From positions 1,271,501 to 1,335,500 of the forward strand of contig NZ_CP052135.1 of assembly GCF_012955605.1 (NCBI RefSeq): a stretch of DNA of 64,000 nt. Direction: 5' to 3'. The stretch is from Bacillus fonticola (GTDB lineage: Bacteria > Bacillota > Bacilli > Bacillales > JC228). This document shows positions 8,444 through 17,521 of this stretch, one piece after another (position 1 is the stretch's first letter; every line of letters starts with the position of its first letter). Made by a program: the position numbers and the translations under genes. The notes beneath the pieces were generated by a model, which saw only the letters and a list, made by a program, of their open reading frames with translations, was not told where the DNA came from and made no database searches.

Positions 8444-9799
8444 TTATACAAACAACATCCAAAGCACCATCGTAGTAACTAACGCCACAATCCCTTGCAA
8501 TAGTGTCGCCATCGTTTGTGCTTTATACGCATCAACGACGGTCATGCCGCTGAATTCTTTCACAACCCAGAAGTAGCTGTCATTCACGTGTGATACGACC
8601 ATCGCTCCAGCTCCAATAGCCATGACAACAAGTGCAAGTGGAAGCGCTCCGGAAATGTCGGCTTGGGTGAGTAGAGGTGCCATCAAGGACGACGTAATAA
8701 CAAGTGCCGTCGTTGACGATCCTTGTGCTGTTTTCAAGGCAGCAGCAATCAAGAACGGGATCAGCAAGAAGAAGGCACCGCTTAACAGTCCGCTATTCGC
8801 AAAGCCTTGAATAAAGTCGCCTACAGGTGTTGCTTTAATAACAGAACCGAACGCACCACCAGCACCGGTAATTAACAAAATAGGTGCAGCATCTTTAAGG
8901 GCTTCTCCAACCCAGCCAGATAGCGTTTCTTCGTCAAATTTAGGCAACAATGCGAAGGCGAAGAAAATCCCGGCAAGTAAAGCGACTACAGGTGATCCGA
9001 GGAAGAGGAAAACGTCAAAAATGAAACCTTCCCAACCAATAAACGTGACGAGTGAAGCAAATCCGATGAGCAAAATAGGGACGAGGATCGGAGCAAATGA
9101 TTTCCATGTGGACGGCATCTCTCCGAAGCCCTTAATCACTTCATCGTAATCGTATTGAAGGTCGTCTTCACCTTCGACTTTGATCTTTGTTCCGACTTTC
9201 ATCGCCCAGATATACCCAACTGTAACGGCAGGGATCGCTACGATAATCCCGATCAAGATAATTAAGCCTAGATAGTTTTCTGCACCAATGTTTCCAGCTG
9301 CTGCAATCGGACCTGGAGTTGGTGGCACTAATGTATGCGTAGCGAAAAGTCCCGTTGATAACGCAATCGCCATCGAAGCGACTGCCACTTTAGCACGCTT
9401 CGCTAATGCTTTTTTCAAAGAAGATAAAATAACATAGCCGGAGTCACAGAATACAGGAATACTGACGATACTTCCGATCAGACTCATCGCCAGCTGTGGA
9501 CGCTTTTCTCCAACGAGACGAAGAACGACTTCTGCCATACGGAGAGCGGCACCAGATTTTTCAAGAATAACCCCAATGATCGTACCGAAAACGATGACTA
9601 AACCGATACTTCCCATGAGACCGCCGAAACCAGTGTTAACAGCTGTGACAATGTCGGCTAATGGCAAACCAGCTAAAATACCTGTACCAAATGCGGCGAA
9701 CAGTAACGATAGAAACGGGTGAATTTTTAGCTTTGCCGTAGCAAAAATAACAAACAAAACCCCAAGTAAAATCACTAATAAGAGACTGAACCCTTCCAT
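8444..9799 (-). CDS. GntP-family permease (gluconate/glycerate:H+ symporter)
   Basis: A 451-residue, very hydrophobic protein with about 12 membrane segments and family landmarks such as FCDSGYVILSSL, TGLFATHTLVPPTPGPIAAA and GAGAMVVSHVNDSYFWVV. GntP carriers take up gluconate and related sugar acids with protons. Gene order (cdaR, glycerate kinase, this gene, all minus strand, 26-bp gap to the kinase) suggests that glycerate or a precursor diacid is the real substrate. The start ATG at 9797-9799 follows AGGGAGAGGG on the minus strand. Confidence 0.9.
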   Translation of the reverse strand: MEGFSLLLVILLGVLFVIFATAKLKIHPFLSLLFAAFGTGILAGLPLADIVTAVNTGFGGLMGSIGLVIVFGTIIGVILEKSGAALRMAEVVLRLVGEKRPQLAMSLIGSIVSIPVFCDSGYVILSSLKKALAKRAKVAVASMAIALSTGLFATHTLVPPTPGPIAAAGNIGAENYLGLIILIGIIVAIPAVTVGYIWAMKVGTKIKVEGEDDLQYDYDEVIKGFGEMPSTWKSFAPILVPILLIGFASLVTFIGWEGFIFDVFLFLGSPVVALLAGIFFAFALLPKFDEETLSGWVGEALKDAAPILLITGAGGAFGSVIKATPVGDFIQGFANSGLLSGAFFLLIPFLIAAALKTAQGSSTTALVITSSLMAPLLTQADISGALPLALVVMAIGAGAMVVSHVNDSYFWVVKEFSGMTVVDAYKAQTMATLLQGIVALVTTMVLWMLFV

Positions 9800-9825
9800 A
9801 GTACCCTCTCCCTAATTCGTAGTAC

Positions 9826-10947
9826 TCACCGTAATGATTGTATGAGGTGCAGAACGTTTACTGTTTGTTCATAGAGCAAATCTTCCCCTAACGTCATGCA
9901 CTCTTCTAAAGTGGCAGGGCCTCTTGTGATCGAGAAACACCCTGTAAAGTGTTCTAGTAAAGCATGCTGGTCATCGCGCACGCTTCCAGAGATTAATACA
10001 GCGGGAACGCCGTGCGTGTTAGCTAACTTTGCCACAAATCCTGGTGCTTTGCCATACAATGTTTGTTCATCGCTTTGGCCTTCTCCGGTTAGGACGAGGT
10101 CTGCTGTAGAGATTTCTTCCTCTAGGCGAATGACGTTACCAATAAGTTCAGCACCTGAGGCAAGTTCACCTCCAAGTACCATAAAGGCAAAGCCGAGTCC
10201 ACCAGCAGCACCAGCGCCTGGCACGTGTTTATGCACGCTTTCGATCGATGCCTCGATCAGTTCGGCGTAATGGTGCAAGGCTTCATCTAACGCTTGAATT
10301 TGGACCGCAGTCGCGCCTTTTTGTGGGCCGTAAACCGCACTAGCCCCGCGTGGACCACAAAGAGGATTATCAACGTCGCATGCGATGTTGATGGTGGTGT
10401 TTTTCAGTCTTGAATCTAATCCCGATAGATCAACACGGTGAATGGCGAGCAGGTCTTCGCCAAACTTATCGACTTCGTTACCTTGATGATCAAAAAATTT
10501 TGCGCCTAACGCTTGCAACATGCCAAGTCCGCCGTCATTGGTAGCGCTTCCCCCGAGTCCGATGAGAATCGAAGCAAACCCAGCATCCAGCACGTGTTTG
10601 ATGCATTCGCCGAGACCGTAAGATGTGGTTTTATAAGGATCACGTTGTTCTACAGGCACTTGCGTTAGACCCGCCACGCTAGCGACTTCCAAAAAAGCTG
10701 TTTGCTCAACTTTCCCATAAGCAGTTTCAATGTTGTCACCGAGCGGACCCGAACAAGTCACCTGAAAGCGCTTCCCGTTTGTGGTAAAAAGAAGCGTATC
10801 CATCGTTCCTTCGCCACCATCAGCCATCGGTTTGATAACCACATTCGCTTGTGGTACGACTTCCAAGCAAGCACGCCCCATTGTTTCTGCTACTTGCTCT
10901 GTTGTGAGAGATCCTTTGAATGAGTCTGGAGAAATGACAATTTTCAT
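9826..10947 (-). CDS. glxK: Glycerate kinase (GarK/GlxK type)
   Basis: This enzyme phosphorylates D-glycerate with ATP to a phosphoglycerate that enters glycolysis. The 373-residue length is normal for the family. Markers are the N-terminal MKIVISPDSFKGSLTT, the mid-protein IGLGGSATNDGGLGMLQALG, GAAGGLGFAF and the C-terminal VLTGEGQSDEQTLYGK motif. A strong ribosome-binding site (AAGGGGG) precedes the ATG at 10945-10947. It is the middle gene of a three-gene unit for glycerate use and probably responds to CdaR. Confidence 0.93.
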   Translation of the reverse strand: MKIVISPDSFKGSLTTEQVAETMGRACLEVVPQANVVIKPMADGGEGTMDTLLFTTNGKRFQVTCSGPLGDNIETAYGKVEQTAFLEVASVAGLTQVPVEQRDPYKTTSYGLGECIKHVLDAGFASILIGLGGSATNDGGLGMLQALGAKFFDHQGNEVDKFGEDLLAIHRVDLSGLDSRLKNTTINIACDVDNPLCGPRGASAVYGPQKGATAVQIQALDEALHHYAELIEASIESVHKHVPGAGAAGGLGFAFMVLGGELASGAELIGNVIRLEEEISTADLVLTGEGQSDEQTLYGKAPGFVAKLANTHGVPAVLISGSVRDDQHALLEHFTGCFSITRGPATLEECMTLGEDLLYEQTVNVLHLIQSLR

Positions 10948-11047
10948 ACGATTCCCCCTTTTAATTGTTACTTTCTATTTAATAGGAAAGAGGGGGTCGG
11001 TGCAATTAGACGAATGGATAGAATTTCTGACTACTTACACCTATTTT

Positions 11048-11063
11048 TTGTGCATTTGCACAA
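11048..11063. promoter_or_regulatory. 16-bp palindrome between cdaR and glycerate kinase, possible operator
   Basis: TTGTGCATTTGCACAA is a perfect 7-bp inverted repeat around two bases. It lies about 100 bp ahead of the kinase start and just past the cdaR stop. It is a reasonable place for control of the downstream pair, perhaps by CdaR. The role is inferred from position only. Confidence 0.35.
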
Positions 11064-11071
11064 GTATGAAT

Positions 11072-12142
11072 TTACTCGTCCAACTGAAAATGAATGATAA
11101 AAAGGATCATCGCCTCGCGAAAATTTCGCGGATCGAGCCCGACTTTTTGCTTAATTTGGTCCAACCGATACAGTAGCGTGTTGCGATGGATATGTAATTT
11201 CTCTGCCGAAGCCTTTGTTTGCAAATGGGATTCGAAATACGCTTGCAACGTTTCGATGTAGCTCTGTTCCATCTTTTGAAGTTTAGATGTGTATAGTGCG
11301 AGTACCTCATGGCAAACGTCCGTGTCTATATGATCGAGGAGGCGTTCTAATTCCCAGTCATTTATATGGTTGACATCATCTTTTTGCTTGCGCTGATTCA
11401 ATCGGAGGGCATGCTTCGCTTGAAAATAAGAAGCTCTCATCCCGAGTACGGATGTTCCTGGTTTGCCGATACCAATTTGAAAGGAAGCTTCTGTCTGGAT
11501 GAGGTGTTGAACGTCGGGTTTTGTGACTGTGTTTTTTAATCCTAAAACGATTTCGTTTTCATTCAAAACGGACAGAAACAAACAAGCATTAAGTTTGTTT
11601 TTGATTGTTTCTGCAAATTTTCTTGCGTGAATGATTTCGAATACAACGATTGTAACCGGTTCATCTATACGTAGTTTCAACAGATAGTGTGCCTCTTGTT
11701 CAAGTCGGCTTTCGTCTACACCAAGTGGATGAAAAACTTGCTGTAACCAATTGTTCAACACGCTGTCTTTGAAAAAGAGCTGGCTTTGCAAGTGAATTTG
11801 TTCTACCGCCATTTCAACAGCAGTACGAATGATGTTTGCTGCTTGCAAAACTTGGTCTGGGTGCCCCGTAATACCAATCACTCCAACGATTTCTTGAAAA
11901 TGATACATCGGTAAATTGACGCCAGGCTTTGTACCAGGATAAGATGCCAGGTCTTCAGGTGACAAAATGATATCTCTTTTTTCCTTCAATACTTGCTTTG
12001 CTCCACGATGCATGTGACCGATGCGTGAGTCGTCCGTGCTCGCTACAATCAGTCCCTCTGTGTTCATAATGTTAATAGGTACATTCAAATGTCTCCGTAA
12101 TTTTTGTATCACTTCTGCGCCAAATTCATATGTTATTTGCAT
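11072..12142 (-). CDS. cdaR: Sugar-diacid/glycerate regulator, CdaR family
   Basis: This is a transcription activator with an N-terminal sugar-diacid recognition domain (about 1-135) and a C-terminal PucR-like helix-turn-helix (KLHIHRNTLLYRLDQIKQKV near the end). The frame is open to 12232, but the start is placed at ATG 12140-12142 because GCGGAGG lies just upstream and MQITYEFGAEVIQKL is a normal beginning, giving 356 residues. Such proteins switch on glycerate, glucarate or galactarate use, in keeping with its two downstream neighbours. It diverges from ylyA. Confidence 0.9.
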   Translation of the reverse strand: MQITYEFGAEVIQKLRRHLNVPINIMNTEGLIVASTDDSRIGHMHRGAKQVLKEKRDIILSPEDLASYPGTKPGVNLPMYHFQEIVGVIGITGHPDQVLQAANIIRTAVEMAVEQIHLQSQLFFKDSVLNNWLQQVFHPLGVDESRLEQEAHYLLKLRIDEPVTIVVFEIIHARKFAETIKNKLNACLFLSVLNENEIVLGLKNTVTKPDVQHLIQTEASFQIGIGKPGTSVLGMRASYFQAKHALRLNQRKQKDDVNHINDWELERLLDHIDTDVCHEVLALYTSKLQKMEQSYIETLQAYFESHLQTKASAEKLHIHRNTLLYRLDQIKQKVGLDPRNFREAMILFIIHFQLDE

Positions 12143-12339
12143 AATTATTCCTCCGCGGCTGTTCCTTATTTCCAAAAGTATAAGCAACGTACGCTTTGCT
12201 AGCAAGGATAAGTAGTTTCTTGAAATAGCCAATAAATTAGAAAATCTTACTTCGGAAACATCTTGCGCACTCGGTCATACTATACGTACGACGAAAAACA
12301 TTCATGAGCTAGAGAATGGATCAGGAAGGAGATCATATC

Positions 12340-12639
12340 GTGAACCACACTGTGTATGAAGAACTTCGTAAATCAGAGGAAGAGTTAAAGCGACGCCTAG
12401 ACTATTCGCTTTCCATTCCACTTGATCCTTTTCTTAAGCAAGTGATGGAACACGAATTGTTTGATACCCAGCATGCCATTGGGAAGCTCGAGAGCGGAAC
12501 GTATGGAGTGTGTGAGCAAACAGGTATGCCATTAGAGGATTATCATATTGCTACGTTGCCAACCGCACGCACTCTCCAATGCTTCGAAAACTTACAATCA
12601 TATGGGCGAGTTTCCCTCCACGACCAATTTGCTCCGTGA
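12340..12639 (+). CDS. ylyA: YlyA, TraR/DksA-type small protein
   Basis: A 99-residue protein related to the DksA/TraR group: a helical N-terminal half (about 1-45) and a C-terminal segment YGVCEQTGMPLEDYHIATLPTA that matches the zinc-finger region. Only one cysteine remains there, so zinc binding is unlikely. In B. subtilis YlyA sits just before lspA, as here. GTG 12340 is chosen over the in-frame ATG 12316 because AGGAAGGAG ends 8 bases before it. The gene marks the start of the conserved block; upstream genes differ from B. subtilis. Confidence 0.8.
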   Translation: MNHTVYEELRKSEEELKRRLDYSLSIPLDPFLKQVMEHELFDTQHAIGKLESGTYGVCEQTGMPLEDYHIATLPTARTLQCFENLQSYGRVSLHDQFAP

Positions 12640-12700
12640 ATCAGTACCTCCTAGGGCCGGACTTGTGCTACAATAAAGTGAAACTCTATTGGATAAAATA

Positions 12701-12739
12701 AGCGCACAGCTTTTTTAGAATTTGTGCGCTTTCTTTCTC
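12701..12739 (+). terminator. Hairpin with T-rich tail between ylyA and lspA
   Basis: AGCGCACA (12701-12708) pairs perfectly with TGTGCGCT (12723-12730), and TTCTTTCTC follows. It may end ylyA transcription or attenuate entry into lspA. Confidence 0.6.
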
Positions 12740-12784
12740 GCCTTAAAAAGTGCGAAAAGAATACAGGAAGTGGAGGGAACGAAG

Positions 12785-13261
12785 CTGTTTTACATACTCG
12801 CCTTCGTCATTATCGCGATCGACCAGCTCACAAAGTGGATGATTGTGACACGCATGACAGAGCTACAAAGCATCCCCGTAATAGACGACTTTTTTTATAT
12901 TACATCGCATCGTAATACTGGTGCTGCGTGGGGCATACTAGAAGGACAAATGTTTTTTTTCTACATTATTACGGTTATTGTTGTGATCGCTATTATCTTC
13001 TATATGGAACGATGGGCAAAGGAAAAACCGCTGGCAAAGCTTGCTCTTGCGTTCATGCTCGGGGGAGCCATTGGGAACCTCATCGATCGTGTTTTCCGAC
13101 AAGAGGTAGTTGATTTTTTTCAGTTTTTCTTCGGTACTTATCAATTTCCGATATTTAACGTAGCCGATTCTAGTTTGGTTGTTGGTGTTATTTTACTTAT
13201 GATCATCATTTGGCGCGAAGACTCTTCAAAAGAAAAGGAACAACCACATGTCAACTCATAA
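12785..13261 (+). CDS. lspA: Lipoprotein signal peptidase LspA, probable CTG start
   Basis: Signal peptidase II cleaves prolipoproteins in the membrane. Four membrane segments are visible. The two catalytic aspartates lie in [11 protein letters not shown] and [11 protein letters not shown], and NTGAAWGIL is also present. The frame is open from 12722, but the family N-terminus ([17 protein letters not shown]) begins at 12785. There CTG lies 7 bases after GGAGGG (12772-12777), whereas GTG 12770 has AGGA only one base away. CTG is thus the best-supported start (158 residues). The coding region overlaps the next gene by 14 bases. Confidence 0.9.
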   Translation: MFYILAFVIIAIDQLTKWMIVTRMTELQSIPVIDDFFYITSHRNTGAAWGILEGQMFFFYIITVIVVIAIIFYMERWAKEKPLAKLALAFMLGGAIGNLIDRVFRQEVVDFFQFFFGTYQFPIFNVADSSLVVGVILLMIIIWREDSSKEKEQPHVNS

Positions 13262-14162
13262 ATTTACGGTCGATGACCAGGATGCTGTATCCACTAGACT
13301 AGATAAATACATGAAAGAACAGTTACCAAACGTCTCCCGCACCCAAATTCAACAGTGGATTCAGGATGGGTATATCCTTGTAAACGAAAAAGAAATAAAA
13401 ACAAATTATAAAGTAGCATTCGGTGACAAAATTCAAGTCACAGAACCCAGGCCTGTTGAAATTGCCATGGTTCCGGAAGATATTCCGCTAGATATTAAGT
13501 ATGAGGACGAACACCTTCTCGTCGTCAACAAGCCGAAGGGAATGGTTGTTCATCCTTCTGCAGGCCACACGAAAGGGACGCTCGTTCATGCGTTGCTACA
13601 CCATTGCAAAGGGTCTTTGTCTGGGATCAATGGGGAATTGCGACCTGGCATAGTTCACCGAATTGATAAAGACACATCAGGCTTGCTTGTCGTCGCAAAG
13701 CATGATGTTGCTCATCAAGGCTTGCAAGATTTGCTGCAAGACCACCAGTTAAAGCGCGAGTATTTTGCGATTGCGCATGGTGTTATTCAGCACGAAAAAG
13801 GAACAATCGACGCACCCATCGCAAGAGACACGAAGGACCGTCAAAAAATGGGTGTCATTGACTACGGCAAGCCAGCTGTGACTCACTTTGAAGTGGTAGA
13901 GCGAGTAGAAGGCTTTACGTTTGTGAAATGCGAGCTTGAAACAGGTCGGACCCACCAAATTCGCGTTCACTTTCAATACATCGGTTTTCCGCTTGCTGGG
14001 GATCCAAAGTACGGTCCGAAAAAAACATTGGCGCTAAATGGACAAGCTTTGCACGCACAACGGCTTTCCTTTGTGCATCCGATGACAGATGAACTGATCG
14101 AATGCGAAGCGCCATTGCCATCTGAACTAGCGGCCGTCGTGGAAGAATTAAAAAAACATTGA
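13248..14162 (+). CDS. RluA/RluD-family pseudouridine synthase (YlyB)
   Basis: It modifies uridines in 23S rRNA. The 304-residue protein has an N-terminal S4 RNA-binding domain (about 12-75) and a catalytic domain with the active-site aspartate in [32 protein letters not shown] and the [11 protein letters not shown] segment close the fold. It starts inside the lspA end (14-base overlap) as in other Bacillus genomes. The pyr promoter overlaps its stop codon. Confidence 0.92.
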   Translation: MSTHKFTVDDQDAVSTRLDKYMKEQLPNVSRTQIQQWIQDGYILVNEKEIKTNYKVAFGDKIQVTEPRPVEIAMVPEDIPLDIKYEDEHLLVVNKPKGMVVHPSAGHTKGTLVHALLHHCKGSLSGINGELRPGIVHRIDKDTSGLLVVAKHDVAHQGLQDLLQDHQLKREYFAIAHGVIQHEKGTIDAPIARDTKDRQKMGVIDYGKPAVTHFEVVERVEGFTFVKCELETGRTHQIRVHFQYIGFPLAGDPKYGPKKTLALNGQALHAQRLSFVHPMTDELIECEAPLPSELAAVVEELKKH

Positions 14163-14187
14163 CGAATAGACAAAGTTAGACTAGACT
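14159..14187 (+). promoter_or_regulatory. Candidate sigma-A promoter of the pyr operon
   Basis: TTGACG (14159-14164), a 17-base spacer and TAGACT (14182-14187). It lies just upstream of the first PyrR leader. Confidence 0.6.
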
Positions 14188-14189
14188 AG

Positions 14190-14876
<687 letters not shown>

Positions 14877-14889
14877 ACATATATAGTCC

Positions 14890-15036
14890 TTTTTTAAGAT
14901 GCTGTCCAGAGAGACGCAAAAGAGGGAAGCGAACGAACACCTTTTGAACGAAAAAGGTGTGATTGTGGGCGTAGTCTGTCCACAAGTCCGCTCAAAAAAA
15001 ACCCTTTGCTTACTCTATGGCAAAGGGTTTTTATTT
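14890..15036 (+). promoter_or_regulatory. PyrR attenuator 2 (between pyrR and pyrP)
   Basis: TTTAAG near 14893, then TGTCCAGAGAGACGCAAAAG (14903-14922) and AGGG form the PyrR-binding loop. The terminator AACCCTTTGC (15000-15009) / GCAAAGGGTT (15020-15029) with a long T-rich tail follows, ahead of the uracil permease gene. Confidence 0.88.
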
Positions 15037-15062
15037 TGCTCAATTACAAGGAGGAACCCCCT

Positions 15063-16385
15063 ATGAATACACAACAACCAACATTAGACGTTCATGAAAA
15101 ACCGAGTGGAAAGACATGGGCAGCGCTTAGCTTCCAACACTTATTTGCGATGTTCGGTGCGACTGTTCTTGTTCCGATGCTCGTCGGTCTAGATCCTTCC
15201 ATTGCACTTCTTTCAGGAGGGGTTGGAACGCTTGCTTACCTTCTTTGTACGAAGGGAAAAATTCCTGCTTATCTTGGGTCATCCTTCGCCTTTATCGCGC
15301 CGATGTCTTTCATTATTGCAAATGAAGGCGTTGGGGCAGCGATGATGGGCGGACTCGTCGTCGGGATCGTGTACTTGTTAGTGTCACTAGGCATTAAGGT
15401 TGCCGGATCGGGCTGGCTCATTGCGCTCCTTCCACCGATCGTTGTTGGCCCTGTTATTATGGTTATCGGTCTCGGACTTGCCGGGACAGCAGTAGGGATG
15501 GCGATGTATGAAAATCCAGGTGCACCACAAGCTGATCTTATTTATAGCGGGAAGCACATACTTGTAGCGGGTATCACACTAGCAGCAGCGGTTGGTTGCT
15601 CGTTAATCACAAAAGGATTCCTACAGTTTATTCCGATCTTAGTCGCAATTGTTGTTGGGTACGTAACGAGTATATTCGTCGGCCTCGTTGACTTCTCTGT
15701 TGTTACAGCCGCTCCTTGGTTTGCACTACCAAACGTGACGATACCGTTTATTCACTACGCACCGAGTATTTCGTGGGACATCGTGTTGCTCATGGTACCT
15801 GTCGCACTCGTAACATTTGCTGAACATACAGGTCACCAAATGGTATTGAGTAAAGTCGTCGGGCGAAATTTCTTGCACAAACCAGGTCTGCACCGCTCCA
15901 TTTTTGGAGACGGATTAGCAACCATTATCGCGAGTTTCCTCGGTGGACCACCCAATACAACGTACGGAGAAAATATCGGTGTTTTAGCCATCACTAGAAT
16001 CTACAGCGTCTTTGTGCTAGGAGGAGCAGCTGTGTTAGCCATCTCATTCGCATTCATCGGGAAAATTTCAGCTTTCCTTACGACCATACCGACAGCGGTT
16101 ATGGGCGGCGTATCGATCCTTTTATTCGGAATTATCGCTACAAGTGGCCTTCGCATGATGATCGACAACAAAGTAGACATGTCTGAAAAACGTAACCTAA
16201 TCATTCCTTCATGCATCCTTGTCATCGGGATCGGGGGAGCGTTCGTTCAATTCACAGAAAACTTCACGCTCCAAGGCATGGCACTCGCAGCCATTGTCGG
16301 TATCTTACTCAACCTCATCTTACCTGGTCGGGAAGTCCCGAAAAAGGAAGAGATGTTCGAAGCTTCTACAAAGAAAGCCGCGTAA
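15063..16385 (+). CDS. pyrP: Uracil permease (NCS2/UraA family)
   Basis: It imports uracil across the membrane with protons. The 440-residue protein has about 14 membrane segments and the NCS2 landmarks FAEHTGHQMVL and GGPPNTTYGENIGVLAITRI. The frame is open from 15006, but AAGGAGG before ATG 15063 and the MNTQQPTL start point to 15063; the earlier codons fall in the terminator of attenuator 2. Second gene of the pyr operon, as in B. subtilis. Confidence 0.93.
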   Translation: MNTQQPTLDVHEKPSGKTWAALSFQHLFAMFGATVLVPMLVGLDPSIALLSGGVGTLAYLLCTKGKIPAYLGSSFAFIAPMSFIIANEGVGAAMMGGLVVGIVYLLVSLGIKVAGSGWLIALLPPIVVGPVIMVIGLGLAGTAVGMAMYENPGAPQADLIYSGKHILVAGITLAAAVGCSLITKGFLQFIPILVAIVVGYVTSIFVGLVDFSVVTAAPWFALPNVTIPFIHYAPSISWDIVLLMVPVALVTFAEHTGHQMVLSKVVGRNFLHKPGLHRSIFGDGLATIIASFLGGPPNTTYGENIGVLAITRIYSVFVLGGAAVLAISFAFIGKISAFLTTIPTAVMGGVSILLFGIIATSGLRMMIDNKVDMSEKRNLIIPSCILVIGIGGAFVQFTENFTLQGMALAAIVGILLNLILPGREVPKKEEMFEASTKKAA

Positions 16386-16398
16386 ACTGCGGGAACTG

Positions 16399-16477
16399 CG
16401 GGAACTGGTACGCCCCGAAATATGTCGAATAGCATCTCGAAGTGAATTCGACAAAATCCGGGTGGTACCAGTTCCCG
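16399..16477 (+). repeat. Long imperfect hairpin in the pyrP-pyrB gap
   Basis: CGGGAACTGGTAC (16399-16411) is the exact complement of GTACCAGTTCCCG (16465-16477). Inside it, TGTCGAAT (16423-16430) pairs with ATTCGACA (16446-16453). No T run follows, so it is not a classical terminator. In B. subtilis this gap contains the third PyrR attenuator; no PyrR loop consensus is visible here. Confidence 0.8.
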
Positions 16478-16498
16478 AAATAGGAAGGGTGAACATGG

Positions 16499-17416
16499 AT
16501 GAATCATCTTCTTGATATTGATGGGTTAACTGAACAGGGTGTCCTCAAACTTTGTGAACAGGCAAAGCGCTGGAAGGGTGGAGAGGCCCCGCCGACGATG
16601 AAAGAACCTGTGTTTGTTGGGCAGTTGTTTTTTGAGCCGAGTACGAGGACACGTGTGAGCTTTGAGGCTGCGGCGAAACGACTTGGTTATCAGGTGCTCA
16701 CTCTGCACGAGGGGACGTCGAGCACGCAAAAGGGCGAGTCATTAGCTGATACGGTTAAAACTTTTGAGGCGATCGGGATGAACATAGCCATCATGCGCCA
16801 TAGCACGACCCGGTATTGGGAGGAATTTTTGGATGACGCTTCGTTCTCCTTAGTAAACGGAGGGGACGGAAGCGGGGCTCACCCGACGCAAAGTTTGCTA
16901 GATGTTTGGACGATGCATGAAGAATTTGGTGCATGGAAAGATCTTCGAGTTGCGATCATCGGGGATATCGCGCACAACCGCGCAGCCCGTTCTAACGCAA
17001 AGCTTCTGCAAAAACTTGGTGCCACTATGACGTTCAGTGCTCCAGATTGGGGCTGGGACGAGGGGTTTTTGCAGTATGGAGAGCGGATTGAACTCCATGA
17101 GACCGTTTCTTCTGCTGACGTCGTGTACTGCTTACGAAATCAGTGGGAGCGAGTAGAAGATCCAACTCGTTACCAAGCAGAAACGCGTACTTTTTGCTTA
17201 ACAGAAGCACTCGCGAACAAAATGCAGCCTCACGCGATCGTTATGCATCCCGCTCCGATTAACAGGGGTGTAGAAATAGAATCGAGCATGGTTGACTCTG
17301 AGCGCTCAAGAATCTTTCAGCAAATGAAAAATGGCGTGTTCATGCGCATGGCGATTTTGCATGAGCTTATGACAAATCAATCGAAGCAAGTGGAGGATGC
17401 ACCGATGTCGGTGTGA
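16499..17416 (+). CDS. pyrB: Aspartate carbamoyltransferase, catalytic chain
   Basis: It joins carbamoyl phosphate and aspartate to N-carbamoyl-aspartate, the second step of pyrimidine synthesis. The 305-residue protein shows the carbamoyl-phosphate loop FFEPSTRTRVSFE (about 43-55), HPTQSLLD and MHPAPINRGVEI. No regulatory PyrI chain is present, as expected in Bacillus. GGAAGGGTG precedes ATG 16499. It is followed by a 105-bp gap with degenerate 21-bp repeats before pyrC. Confidence 0.95.
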   Translation: MNHLLDIDGLTEQGVLKLCEQAKRWKGGEAPPTMKEPVFVGQLFFEPSTRTRVSFEAAAKRLGYQVLTLHEGTSSTQKGESLADTVKTFEAIGMNIAIMRHSTTRYWEEFLDDASFSLVNGGDGSGAHPTQSLLDVWTMHEEFGAWKDLRVAIIGDIAHNRAARSNAKLLQKLGATMTFSAPDWGWDEGFLQYGERIELHETVSSADVVYCLRNQWERVEDPTRYQAETRTFCLTEALANKMQPHAIVMHPAPINRGVEIESSMVDSERSRIFQQMKNGVFMRMAILHELMTNQSKQVEDAPMSV

Positions 17417-17427
17417 GGAGGGGAGAG

Positions 17428-17490
17428 TCGGTAGTGAAATCTTGGTTCTCGGTAGTAAACACATGAACCTCGGTGAGTAACGCGCAAGCC
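17428..17490. repeat. Three degenerate 21-bp direct repeats between pyrB and pyrC
   Basis: Units begin TCGGTAGTGAAAT (17428), TCGGTAGTAAACACATGAAC (17449) and TCGGTGAGTAACGC (17470), exactly 21 bases apart. The core is CTCGGT followed by AGTAA. They fill most of the gap inside an otherwise tight operon. Confidence 0.65.
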
Positions 17491-17521
17491 TGTAATAAAA
17501 AACGAAAGGACTGGTGTCACG

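Noticed and set aside
16399-16477. Rho-independent terminator before pyrB
   Set aside because: The stem is strong but no T run follows on either side.
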